The position numbers were made by a program, and so were the translations under genes. This document shows, one piece after another, positions 1-6,507 of a stretch of DNA of 8,095 nt. The notes beneath the pieces are model-generated. The model ran no database searches. It saw nothing but the letters and a program-made list of their open reading frames with translations, and was not told where the DNA came from. Position 1 is the stretch's first letter. Each line of letters starts with the position of its first letter. Origin of the DNA: Chloroflexota bacterium (GTDB taxonomy: Bacteria > Chloroflexota > Anaerolineae > Anaerolineales > DRMV01); NCBI GenBank assembly GCA_013153375.1, contig JAADEN010000071.1, positions 1 through 8,095 of the forward strand. The letters are read 5' to 3'.

Positions 1-52
1 GGCCGGCCGGCGCCTGACCGCGTTCCTGTGGCGGGGGCAGATGGGGATTGGG

Positions 53-130
53 AACCACGGATGAACACGGATACACACGGAAGACGAAACCGCGGATGAA
101 CGCGGATAGGCGCGGATGAACGCGGAAGAA
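53..130. repeat. GGATGAACRCGG short repeats, cluster 1
   Basis: Three copies of the 12-base word GGATGAACRCGG lie at 59-70, 94-105 and 114-125, embedded in variants of AACCRCGGATGAACRCGGATA. The last two copies are 20 bases apart, and the intervening bases (ATAGGCGC, ATACACACGG) are degenerate versions of the same unit. From recall, similar 'accacggatgaacacggat' filler is common between genes in several environmental bacterial lineages including Chloroflexota. Its function is unknown. No open frame or transposase accompanies it. Confidence 0.8.
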
Positions 131-143
131 CTTGGCCAGAAAA

Positions 144-175
144 CTACCGGCTGACGGCTATCGGCTGACGACTGT
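144..175. repeat. CGGCTGACGGCTA-type repeat, copy 1
   Basis: The segment consists of near-repeats of CGGCTGACGGCTAT/CGGCTGACGACTG. The 14-base word CCGGCTGACGGCTA at 147-160 recurs exactly at 277-290, and CTGACGACTGT at 165-175 recurs exactly at 262-272. It is interleaved between the two GGATGAAC clusters, so the two families alternate in this gap. Confidence 0.75.
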
Positions 176-180
176 TTTGA

Positions 181-211
181 AACCACGGATGAACGCGGAG
201 ATGGATGGAAG
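181..211. repeat. GGATGAACRCGG short repeat, cluster 2
   Basis: A fourth copy of GGATGAACRCGG lies at 187-198 inside AACCACGGATGAACGCGGAG, followed by a degenerate ATGGATGGAAG. It matches the start of cluster 1 (53-70) at nearly every base, which supports a dispersed repeat unit over chance similarity. Confidence 0.7.
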
Positions 212-240
212 TTTGAAATTGGTGGTTGGAAGTTGGCCTC

Positions 241-315
241 CTGCCGACTGCCGACCTCCGACTGACGACTGTACCGCCGGCTGACGGCTACCGGCCAACG
301 GCTGCCGACTGTACC
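241..315. repeat. CTGACGGCTA/CCGACTG-type repeat, copy 2
   Basis: This is a longer array of the second repeat family. Units such as CTGCCGACTG, CTCCGACTGACGACTGTACC, CGGCTGACGGCTACCGG and CGGCTGCCGACTGTACC run head to tail without a strict period. It shares exact 14-base and 11-base words with 144-175. It ends just before the ribosome-binding site of the downstream peptidase gene, so it may sit in that gene's 5' untranslated region. Confidence 0.75.
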
Positions 316-335
316 CCTCGAGAGGAAGAATCGCC

Positions 336-2183
336 ATGCCCACACCTCCCTACGGCCTTTGGCCTTCGCCCTTTTCGGTGACCGAACTGGCCCACTTGCG
401 GCGCTTCGACGATGTGCAATGGGCCCCGGACGGCACGCTGTTGTGGTCCGAGGGCCGCGGCGCGCAGTCCTTGCTGCTGGCCCAGCGGCGCGCCCAGGCC
501 CCGCGGGAATTGTTCCGGGACCGCAGCCTGAAGCCCGGCGTGGGCTACGGCGGCGGCGCGTTCGGTCCGGGCCCCGACTTCGCGGTGTTCGTGGCCGACG
601 GACGGCTCTACCGCCAGCCCCTGGGCCCCGGCATGCCCACGCCCATCACCCCGGCCTTCGGCGGCGCGGCCGCGCCCGTGGTCTCGCCCGACGGCCGCTG
701 GGTCGTGTTCGTGCACACTTACGAGGATACCGATGTGCTCGCGGCCGGGCCCACGGACGGGAGCCAGTGGCCCCAGCGCATCGCCCAGGGCGCGGATTTC
801 TACATGCAGCCCGCGCTGTCCCCCGACGGCCGACATCTGGCCTGGGTGGAGTGGGACTTTCCGCAGATGCCGTGGGACGGCACCCGCCTGATGCTGGCCC
901 CCTGGGACGCGGGGCGCAGCGGCGCGCCGCGGCACCTGGCCGGCGACGACGACACGCCCGTGTTCCAGCCCGCGTTCTCGCCCGACGGCCGCTATCTGGC
1001 CTACCTGGCCCAGGACGCGGACCGGGACACCCTCTATCTCTACGACCTGGAAAGCGGCCAAACCCGCGCCCTGCTGCGCGACAAGGTCATGCTGCCCCCC
1101 GCGTGGCGGCAGGGGCTGCGCGCCTTCACCTGGCTCGACGCCCGACGCCTGGTGGCGCTGGAGAACCGCCTGGGCTTCAGTCGCATCTGGCTGGTCACGG
1201 TGGACGGCCAGGCCACGGAAGTGGATCCCGCGCCTTACGCCTGGCTGCGTCAACCCGCGGCCGCGCCCGACGGGCAGCGGGTCGCGTTCCTGGCCTCCGC
1301 GCCGCACATCCCCGAGCGGGTGGTGGTGTGGCACCCCGCCAGCGGTCATTGGGACATCCACGCCCGGGCCAGCACGGAGAGCGTCCCCCCGGAGCATCTG
1401 CCCACGCCGGAGCCCATCTCGTGGCCGGCCGCGGACGGCACCCTGGTGCACGCACTGTACTACGCGCCCGTGCCCGCGTCCTGGCGCAGTTCCGCGCCGC
1501 CGCCCGCGCTGGTCAGCATCCACGGCGGGCCGACTTCGCAGCGCATGGCCGCGTTCAACCCCCAGGCCGCGTACTTCGCCAGCCGGGGGTACGCGTATGT
1601 GGAACTCAACTATCGGGGCTCTACGGGCTACGGACGGCGTTACATGCTGGCCCTGCGCGGCCGCTGGGGCAAGGTGGATGTGGAGGACGCGGTCACCCTG
1701 GCCCGGGTGCTGGCCGAGCGCGGCCTGGCCGATCCCGAGCGCATGGCCATCATGGGCGGCAGCGCGGGCGGCTACACGGTGCTCAATGTGCTGGCCCGGC
1801 ATCCGGGCGTGTACAGGGCCGGAATTGACTTCTACGGCGTCAGCGACCTGTTCGCGCTGAACGCGGACACCCACAAGTTCGAGCGCCACTACACGGCCAC
1901 CCTGGTGGGCACCCTGCCCGAGGCGGCCGACAAATATCGGGCCTGGTCGCCGGTGTTCCACGCGGACAAGATCCGCGACCCCATCGCGGTGTTCCAGGGC
2001 CTGGAGGACAAAGTGGTGCCGCCCGACCAGTCGGAGCGCATCGTGGAGGTGCTGCGGCGCAACCGGGTGCCGCACCTCTACAAAGTGTACGAGGGCGAGG
2101 GCCACGGCTTCCGCAAGCCCGAGACTTTGGAGGACTTCTACCGCAGCATCGAGCGATTCTTGCAGAAGTATGTGTTGGGGTGA
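336..2183 (+). CDS. S9-family serine peptidase (prolyl oligopeptidase / acylaminoacyl-peptidase type)
   Basis: This 615-residue enzyme should cleave short peptides, or release N-terminal residues from them, in the cytoplasm. No signal peptide or membrane segment is visible. The N-terminal half (about 20-345) looks like a TolB/PD40-type beta-propeller, with recurring S-P-D-G-R blade motifs at 117-121, 162-166 and 215-219 and related PDG turns near 31 and 311. Such propellers gate access to the active site in this family. The C-terminal half (about 365-615) is an alpha/beta-hydrolase with HGGP at 396-399, NYRGSTGYG from 425, the nucleophile elbow GGSAGGY at 474-480 (Ser476), Asp558 in GLEDKVVPPDQ and His590 in EGEGHGF. 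The catalytic triad is therefore complete. The length is normal for S9B/S9C enzymes. The start is supported by AGAGGAAG at 321-328. Exact substrate preference (dipeptidyl, acylaminoacyl or oligopeptidase) cannot be read from sequence. Confidence 0.93.
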   Translation: MPTPPYGLWPSPFSVTELAHLRRFDDVQWAPDGTLLWSEGRGAQSLLLAQRRAQAPRELFRDRSLKPGVGYGGGAFGPGPDFAVFVADGRLYRQPLGPGMPTPITPAFGGAAAPVVSPDGRWVVFVHTYEDTDVLAAGPTDGSQWPQRIAQGADFYMQPALSPDGRHLAWVEWDFPQMPWDGTRLMLAPWDAGRSGAPRHLAGDDDTPVFQPAFSPDGRYLAYLAQDADRDTLYLYDLESGQTRALLRDKVMLPPAWRQGLRAFTWLDARRLVALENRLGFSRIWLVTVDGQATEVDPAPYAWLRQPAAAPDGQRVAFLASAPHIPERVVVWHPASGHWDIHARASTESVPPEHLPTPEPISWPAADGTLVHALYYAPVPASWRSSAPPPALVSIHGGPTSQRMAAFNPQAAYFASRGYAYVELNYRGSTGYGRRYMLALRGRWGKVDVEDAVTLARVLAERGLADPERMAIMGGSAGGYTVLNVLARHPGVYRAGIDFYGVSDLFALNADTHKFERHYTATLVGTLPEAADKYRAWSPVFHADKIRDPIAVFQGLEDKVVPPDQSERIVEVLRRNRVPHLYKVYEGEGHGFRKPETLEDFYRSIERFLQKYVLG

Positions 2184-2249
2184 GCCGCAGGGGAAGGGCA
2201 GAAGGGCGCGCGCAGGCCGCGAACGACGAGCGGCGCGGCCGATCCGTGT

Positions 2250-2300
2250 AAACCCCTCCCATCCCCCGCGGCGAACTGGCCGCCCGTGGGGTGGGGTTTT
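2250..2300 (+). terminator. Rho-independent terminator after the S9 peptidase gene
   Basis: AAACCCC at 2250-2256 pairs with GGGGTTT at 2293-2299. The stem continues through CCC/GGG with mismatches, and an inner GCGGC/GCCGC stem caps the top around GAACTG. Four T residues follow directly at 2297-2300. The hairpin begins 66 bases after the peptidase stop and lies upstream of the next promoter, where a terminator separating the two transcription units is expected. The T tract is short and the stem imperfect. Confidence 0.7.
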
Positions 2301-2337
2301 GCGGGCTGGACGCGAAACGCAACTGGCATCCTGCCCC

Positions 2338-2366
2338 TTGACAACCCGCGCTCGCGGTTCTAAAGT
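2338..2366 (+). promoter_or_regulatory. Sigma-70 type promoter of adenine deaminase
   Basis: A perfect -35 hexamer TTGACA (2338-2343) is followed after exactly 17 bases by TAAAGT (2361-2366), a 4/6 match to TATAAT. Transcription would start near 2373, giving a leader of about 60 bases before the ATG at 2433. The position just downstream of the terminator supports the call. Confidence 0.75.
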
Positions 2367-2380
2367 AGTAGCAACATCAC

Positions 2381-2402
2381 CGGCCCGCGGCGGGCGCCGG
2401 CC
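2381..2402 (+). other. GC-rich leader hairpin candidate upstream of ade
   Basis: The leader between the inferred transcription start and the ribosome-binding site contains CGGCCCGCGGCGGGCGCCGGCC, an all-G/C tract with several self-complementary pairings (for example CGGC with GCCG and GGGC with GCCC). It resembles the GC-rich hairpin in the sppA leader. It matches no riboswitch that I recognise, and base pairing is not unique, so the call is weak. Confidence 0.35.
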
Positions 2403-2432
2403 CGCGCGGAGCCCATCCCCAAGGAGGAAACT

Positions 2433-4220
2433 ATGCACCCCTGGAGCGCGTGGCGCAAAGCGTTGATTGATGTGGCCATGGGCCGCGCGCCCGCGGACAT
2501 CGTCATCCGCAATGGGCGCTGGGTGAATGTGCAATCGGGCGAGATTCTGCCCGGCACCGACATCGCCATCAAGGGCCAACGCATCGCGTTCGTCGGACCG
2601 GACGCGTCGCACACCATCGGCGAGCACACGCAGGTGGTGGACGCGCAGGACATGTACCTGGTGCCCGGCCTGCTCGACGCGCACATGCACATCGAATCGG
2701 GCATGGTCACGGTCACCGAGTTCGTGCGCGCGGTGGTGCCCTGGGGCACCACGGGCATGTTCGTGGACCCGCACGAGATCGCCAATGTCTTCGGCCTCAA
2801 GGGCGTGCGCCTGATGGTGGACGAGGCCCAGGTGCAACCCATCCATGTGTGGGTGCAGGTGCCCTCGTGCGTGCCTTCCGCGCCGGGGCTCGAGACCGCG
2901 GGCGCGACCATCACGCCCGACGATGTGGCCGAGGCCATGCAGTGGGACGGCATCATCGGCCTGGGCGAGATGATGAACTTCCCGGGCGTGTACAACGGCG
3001 ACGAGAAGATGCTGGACGAAATGGCCGCCACCGCGGCCGCGGGCAAGGTCATCGGCGGGCACTACGCCAGCCCGGACCTGGGACTGCCCTTCCACGGCTA
3101 TGTGGCCGGCGGGCCCGAGGACGATCACGAGGGCACGCGCGCCGAAGACGCCATCGCGCGGGTGCGGCAGGGCATGAAGGCCATGCTGCGCCTGGGCTCG
3201 GGCTGGCGGGATGTGGCCGCGCAGGTGCCGGCCATCACCGAGCACGGCCTGGACCCGCGGCACTTCTTGCTGTGCACCGACGACTGCCACGCGGGCACCC
3301 TGGTGCACGAGGGCCACATGGACCGGGTGGTGCGGGAGGCCATCCGCCACGGCGTGCCGCCCATCACCGCGATCCAAATGGCCACCCTGAACACCGCGGA
3401 GCACTTCGGCGTGAGCCGGGATGTGGGGCTCATCGCGCCGGGGCGCTACGCGGACATCCTGCTGGTGCCCAACCTGGAGGACTTCCACGCGATCAAGGTC
3501 ATGGCCAAGGGCCGCTGGCTGGCCGAGAACGGGCGCTGGGTCGCGGACCTGCCGCCGTACACCTACCCCGAGTGGGCCCGCCAGTCGGTGCATCTGGCCC
3601 GGCCCCTGACCGCGGACGACTTCCGCATCCCCACCACGGGGTACATGGGCCGGGTGCGGGCGCATGTCATCGGCGTGGTCGAAGGGCAGGCGCCCACCAA
3701 GCATCTGGTGATGGAACTGCCCATCGAGGCCGGGGAGGTGCGGGCCAACTACGACTACGATGTGGCCAAGGTCGCGCTGGTGGAGCGCCACCGGGGCACG
3801 GGACAGGTGCAAATGGGCCTGGTGCACGGCTTTGGCTTCCGGGAGCCCTGCGCGGTGGCCTCGACGGTGGCCCACGACAGCCACCACATGCTGGTGGTGG
3901 GCACGGACGAGGAGAGCATGGCCGTGGCCGCGAACAAACTGGCCAAGGTGGGCGGCGGTCAGGTGGTGGTGAAGAACGGCGAAGTCATCGGCCTGGTGGA
4001 ACTGCCCATTGCGGGCCTGATGTCCACCGAACGGGCCGAGGTGGTGGCCGACAAAGCCCGCAGCGTGCTGGAAGGCTTTCGGGCCTGCGGCTGCGACATG
4101 GAAGACGCCAACATGCAACTCAGCCTGCTGGCCCTGGTGGTCATCCCTGAACTGCGCATCTCCGACAAAGGGCTGGTGGATGTGACGCGGTTCAAGATCA
4201 TCCCGTTGTTGGAAGAATGA
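2433..4220 (+). CDS. ade: Adenine deaminase (amidohydrolase superfamily)
   Basis: The 595-residue protein should hydrolyse adenine to hypoxanthine and ammonia, feeding purine salvage in the cytoplasm. The amidohydrolase beta-barrel spans roughly 60-350. The metal-binding HxH sits in DAHMHIES (His84, His86), with VDPHE at 112-116, the candidate bridging glutamate in GLGEMMN (Glu179), His210 and His232 in GGH and DDHEGT, and the candidate catalytic aspartates in CTDDCHAG (Asp283/284). NTAEHFG (320-326) and LIAPGRYADI (333-342) are typical of the family. The C-terminal portion (about 390-595) is the separate adenine deaminase C-terminal domain, including VELPIAGLMS from 522. The length agrees with known members (just under 600 residues). 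The start is fixed by AAGGAGG at 2421-2427, five bases before ATG. It appears monocistronic, with its own promoter and an inverted repeat after the stop. Related COG1001 proteins with other substrates exist, so substrate remains an inference. Confidence 0.93.
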   Translation: MHPWSAWRKALIDVAMGRAPADIVIRNGRWVNVQSGEILPGTDIAIKGQRIAFVGPDASHTIGEHTQVVDAQDMYLVPGLLDAHMHIESGMVTVTEFVRAVVPWGTTGMFVDPHEIANVFGLKGVRLMVDEAQVQPIHVWVQVPSCVPSAPGLETAGATITPDDVAEAMQWDGIIGLGEMMNFPGVYNGDEKMLDEMAATAAAGKVIGGHYASPDLGLPFHGYVAGGPEDDHEGTRAEDAIARVRQGMKAMLRLGSGWRDVAAQVPAITEHGLDPRHFLLCTDDCHAGTLVHEGHMDRVVREAIRHGVPPITAIQMATLNTAEHFGVSRDVGLIAPGRYADILLVPNLEDFHAIKVMAKGRWLAENGRWVADLPPYTYPEWARQSVHLARPLTADDFRIPTTGYMGRVRAHVIGVVEGQAPTKHLVMELPIEAGEVRANYDYDVAKVALVERHRGTGQVQMGLVHGFGFREPCAVASTVAHDSHHMLVVGTDEESMAVAANKLAKVGGGQVVVKNGEVIGLVELPIAGLMSTERAEVVADKARSVLEGFRACGCDMEDANMQLSLLALVVIPELRISDKGLVDVTRFKIIPLLEE

Positions 4221-4227
4221 ACGCCAA

Positions 4228-4304
4228 GCAGGGAGCAAGGAGCAAGGAGCGAGAAGCGGGGGAGCGCGGGCCTCGCACGCCGCTCCCCGCTCACTGCTCC
4301 CTGC
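4228..4304. repeat. Purine/pyrimidine inverted repeat with 7-bp tandem units
   Basis: Just after the ade stop, the + strand carries GGAGCAA repeated 2.7 times (4232-4250), then AGCGGGGGAGCG (4255-4266). The complementary arm CGCTCCCCGCT lies at 4281-4291 and TGCTCCCTGC at 4295-4304, the latter an exact 10-base inverse of 4228-4237. The inner stem is 11 bp with one bulged G and a 14-base loop. The outer arms are spaced unequally. It could act as a transcription barrier after ade, but it lacks a T tract, so it is annotated as a repeat. Confidence 0.65.
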
Positions 4305-4322
4305 TCACCGCTGCCTGAAATG

Positions 4323-4331
4323 TGATAAGAT
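4323..4331 (+). promoter_or_regulatory. Extended -10 promoter candidate for the sppA transcription unit
   Basis: TGATAAGAT at 4323-4331 fits TGn-TAnnAT, an extended -10 element whose hexamer TAAGAT matches TATAAT at 4/6 positions. No good -35 is visible at the expected spacing, where the inverted-repeat arm lies. The predicted start near 4338 would leave about 45 bases of leader. It is the only AT-rich element between ade and sppA. Confidence 0.5.
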
Positions 4332-4335
4332 GAAC

Positions 4336-4358
4336 GCGGGCCCTGGGACGGGGCCCGC
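4336..4358 (+). other. Perfect 8-bp GC hairpin in the sppA leader
   Basis: GCGGGCCC (4336-4343) and GGGCCCGC (4351-4358) form a perfect 8-bp stem with a seven-base loop. The hairpin starts at or within a few bases of the predicted transcription start and ends 14 bases before the Shine-Dalgarno site. It could stabilise the mRNA 5' end or modulate initiation. A weak terminator is the alternative, but the following CATCCTCTTGCTT is not a clean T tract. Confidence 0.55.
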
Positions 4359-4372
4359 ATCCTCTTGCTTGT

Positions 4373-4377
4373 GGAGG
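4373..4377 (+). promoter_or_regulatory. Ribosome-binding site fixing the sppA start
   Basis: GGAGG, six bases before ATG at 4384, decides the start. An in-frame ATG exists 18 codons upstream at 4330, but it overlaps the candidate -10 element, has no Shine-Dalgarno sequence and would read through the leader hairpin, so it is rejected. Confidence 0.85.
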
Positions 4378-4383
4378 AGATTC

Positions 4384-5475
4384 ATGAGCCAGCCTCCGCT
4401 GCCCCCTCGCTCGCCCGCGCCGCGTCCGGCCCCTGCGCCGCGGGCCTCCAACCGCGCGCCCGGCGCGGCCAGCCTGGCCCGCTGGAGCCTCATCGGCGTG
4501 GCCCTGGGCTTTCTGCTGCCCGCGTGCGGCCTGAGCATGCTCATCTTCTCGTGTTTCGCGGGCAGCGCGCTGGCGGGCATGAGCGGCGCGGCCGCCGCGC
4601 CCATGTCCAGCCCCGTGTACGGCGAACATGTGTCCGGCCCGGTCAGCGGCCCCACGGTGGCCATCGTGCAGGTGGTCGGGCCCATCGTGAGCGAGGCCCA
4701 AACGAGCCCCTGGAGCACCAGTTCCCAGGCCGCGGCCGCGGACATCATCCCCCTGATTCAGCACCTGGAAAAGGACCCCAATGTCAAGGCCATCGTGCTG
4801 CATGTGAACAGCCCCGGCGGCAGCGTGGTCGCCAGCGATCGCATCTACCACGCGCTGGACCAGGTGGACAAGCCCCTCATCGTGTACATGGACGAACTCG
4901 CGGCCTCGGGCGGCTATTACATCAGCATGGCCTCCGACTACATCGTCGCCAACCCCAACACCATGACCGGCTCCATCGGCGTCATCGCGGTCTTTCTCAA
5001 CGCGGAGGGGCTGATGGAGAAAATCGGGCTCGAGGCCGAGGTCATCACCGCGGGCGAGGCCAAAGACATGGGCAGCATCTACCGCGCCATGACCCCCGAA
5101 GAGCGGGCCTACTTCGAGAAGATGCTGCGCGCGGTGCACGAGAACTTCATGCAGGTGGTGGCCGAGGGCCGCGACATGGACCTGGCCCGGGTGCGCGAAC
5201 TGGCCGACGGACGCATCTATCTGGCCGAGGACGCGCTGGAACTGGGCCTCATCGACGCGCTGGGCTACGAGGACGACGCGGTGGCCAAGGCCGCCAAGAT
5301 GGGCCACATCGAGGGCGAGCCCCGGGTGATGCGCTACTACCCCGGCTATTCGCCCCTGGCCGCGCTGCTGCGCGGGGTGGCGCCCGATTGGTGGGGGAAC
5401 TCGGCCGTCGCGGCCGTGGCCTGGCCCGAACCCCTCGGTCCGTCCCCCACCCTGCTCTACATGTGGTGGCCCTGA
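4384..5475 (+). CDS. sppA: Signal peptide peptidase SppA (peptidase family S49)
   Basis: This 363-residue membrane-anchored serine protease should degrade signal peptides left in the membrane after protein export. A proline-rich N-terminal tail (1-27) precedes a hydrophobic segment at about 34-65, a single membrane anchor, with the catalytic domain (about 90-310) outside. The S49 core is clear: VAIVQVVGPI (92-101), VKAIVLHVNSPGG (134-146), nucleophile Ser175 in ELAASGGYY, and catalytic Lys227 in TAGEAKDMGS, together forming the Ser/Lys dyad. TGSIGVIAVF (195-204) is also typical. The length fits the short, single-domain form and not the ~600-residue E. coli tandem form. Cys48 in LLPAC superficially resembles a lipobox, but hydrophobic residues continue beyond it and the preceding proline is atypical, so an anchor is preferred. 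It is the first gene of an apparent operon; the next gene starts 15 bases after its stop. Confidence 0.93.
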   Translation: MSQPPLPPRSPAPRPAPAPRASNRAPGAASLARWSLIGVALGFLLPACGLSMLIFSCFAGSALAGMSGAAAAPMSSPVYGEHVSGPVSGPTVAIVQVVGPIVSEAQTSPWSTSSQAAAADIIPLIQHLEKDPNVKAIVLHVNSPGGSVVASDRIYHALDQVDKPLIVYMDELAASGGYYISMASDYIVANPNTMTGSIGVIAVFLNAEGLMEKIGLEAEVITAGEAKDMGSIYRAMTPEERAYFEKMLRAVHENFMQVVAEGRDMDLARVRELADGRIYLAEDALELGLIDALGYEDDAVAKAAKMGHIEGEPRVMRYYPGYSPLAALLRGVAPDWWGNSAVAAVAWPEPLGPSPTLLYMWWP

Positions 5476-5490
5476 AACGGAGGAACGACC

Positions 5491-6483
5491 ATGCCCCATC
5501 CCTGGCACGCTCTGCCTCGTCTGGACCTGGCCGCCCGGCCCACGCCGGTGCAACCTCTGCCCCGCCTTGCCGCAGTCCTGCCCGGGCGTCTGGAACTGTG
5601 GGTCAAGCGCGACGACCTGACCGGCCTGGCCTTCGGCGGCAACAAGACCCGCAAGTTGGAATATCTGCTGGCCGACGCGCAGGCCCAGGCCGCGGATGTG
5701 GTCGTCACCGCGGGCGCGACGCAATCGAACCACTGCCGCCAGACCGCGGCCGCCGCGGCCCGCCTGGGCCTGGACGCGGTGCTGGTGCTGGCCGGTGAGC
5801 CGCAAGACCCGGCCCAGGCCGGGGGCAACCTGGCCCTGGACGCGCTCTTCGGCGCGCGGCTGGTGTGGACCGACCGGGCCCATCGGGATCAAGCCCTGCG
5901 CGACACCGTGGCCCGGTTGCAGGCCCAGGGCCGTCGGCCTTACCTCATCCCCTACGGCGGCTCCAACGCCCTGGGCGCGACCGCGTACGCGGCCGCGCTG
6001 GCCGAACTGCTGGCGCAGATGCAGCCCGCGCCCGAGGTCATCGTGCTGGCCTCGTCGTCGGGCGGCACCCAGGCCGGACTGGTGGCCGGCGCGCGGGCCC
6101 TGGGCTATCCGGGCCGCATCATCGGCATCAGCGTGGACGAAACCGCGGCCGTGCTGCGCAAGCGTGTGGCCGACCTGGCCAATCAGGCCCTGGCCCTGTG
6201 GGGCCAGCCCGCGACGGTGCGCGCCGACGAAGTCGAGGTCGAGGACCGGTGGGCCGAGCCCGGCTACGGCGTGTTCACCCCCGCGGAGGCCGAGGCCATC
6301 CGCCTGGCCGCGCGGCGCGAAGGTCTGCTGGTGGATCCGGTGTACACGGGCCGCGGCCTGGCCGGGCTGCTGGGCCTGGCCCGCGCGGAGGCCTTTCCCC
6401 CCGCCACCCGGGTGCTCTTCTGGCACACGGGCGGCACCCCCGCGCTGTTCGCGTCGGCCTACCGCGCGGTGTGGTCGGCCTGA
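5491..6483 (+). CDS. dcyD: D-cysteine desulfhydrase-like PLP enzyme (ACC deaminase family)
   Basis: This 330-residue, fold-type II pyridoxal-phosphate enzyme should convert D-cysteine to pyruvate, sulfide and ammonia in the cytoplasm. The cofactor lysine is Lys52 in FGGNKTRKLEY. TAGATQSNHCRQ (73-84) carries the conserved Ser79 near the substrate. ASSSGGTQAG (187-196) is the glycine-rich phosphate-binding loop. Two positions that separate true 1-aminocyclopropane-1-carboxylate deaminases (Glu and Leu in characterised enzymes) from D-cysteine desulfhydrases are Thr286 in DPVYTG and Thr313 in WHTGGTPALF. This argues for desulfhydrase activity. L-cysteate sulfo-lyase is a close relative and cannot be excluded. 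The gene has GGAGG at 5479-5483, seven bases before ATG, and sits between sppA and a topoisomerase gene with short gaps, implying co-transcription. The association looks positional, not biochemical. Confidence 0.87.
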   Translation: MPHPWHALPRLDLAARPTPVQPLPRLAAVLPGRLELWVKRDDLTGLAFGGNKTRKLEYLLADAQAQAADVVVTAGATQSNHCRQTAAAAARLGLDAVLVLAGEPQDPAQAGGNLALDALFGARLVWTDRAHRDQALRDTVARLQAQGRRPYLIPYGGSNALGATAYAAALAELLAQMQPAPEVIVLASSSGGTQAGLVAGARALGYPGRIIGISVDETAAVLRKRVADLANQALALWGQPATVRADEVEVEDRWAEPGYGVFTPAEAEAIRLAARREGLLVDPVYTGRGLAGLLGLARAEAFPPATRVLFWHTGGTPALFASAYRAVWSA

Positions 6484-6507
6484 GAATCTTCCCCCGAGGT
6501 AAACCCC

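Larger units (their letters stand above)
1..335. other. Gene-free, repeat-filled leader region
   Basis: No coding region could be supported here. The plus-strand frames are broken by stops in the first hundred bases, and base composition is less GC-rich than in the genes. The stretch is built from two families of short imperfect repeats, annotated separately, plus a short T/G-rich patch at 211-237 (GGTGGTTGGAAGTTGG-like). The first ~50 bases may be the tail of an upstream gene, since a frame ends with TGA at 15-17 and another at 62-64, but too little is visible to call one. No convincing -35/-10 pair was found, so the promoter of the following peptidase gene is not identified. Confidence 0.6.

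Noticed and set aside
1..64. Possible 3' end of an upstream gene (stops at 15-17 or 62-64)
   Set aside because: Only a handful of codons are visible and two frames are equally possible, so no product or strand can be supported.
53..130. CRISPR array
   Set aside because: The repeated words are 12 bases with irregular spacing and degenerate copies between them. There are no unique spacers of constant length.
158..343. Small minus-strand frame of 61 codons in the upstream gap
   Set aside because: Its sequence derives almost entirely from the short repeats and it has no convincing ribosome-binding site.
359..1828. Alternative + frame of 489 codons inside the peptidase gene
   Set aside because: Arg/Gly/Ala/Pro-rich out-of-frame translation without motifs. 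The overlapping frame has a complete catalytic triad.
2849..4150. Alternative + frame of 433 codons inside adenine deaminase
   Set aside because: Compositionally typical shift-frame product (Gly/Arg/His-rich), with no start signal and no motif.
288..4238. Very long minus-strand open frame (1,316 codons) opposite the peptidase and adenine deaminase genes
   Set aside because: It crosses two well-supported genes and their terminator and promoter. The product is rich in His, Arg, Gly and Ala as expected from antisense reading of GC-rich codons, with no recognisable motif. Sense codons TTA, CTA and TCA are simply rare.
4330..4383. Upstream in-frame ATG extending SppA by 18 residues
   Set aside because: It overlaps the candidate -10 hexamer, has no Shine-Dalgarno sequence and would translate the leader hairpin. 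The ATG at 4384 has GGAGG at ideal spacing.
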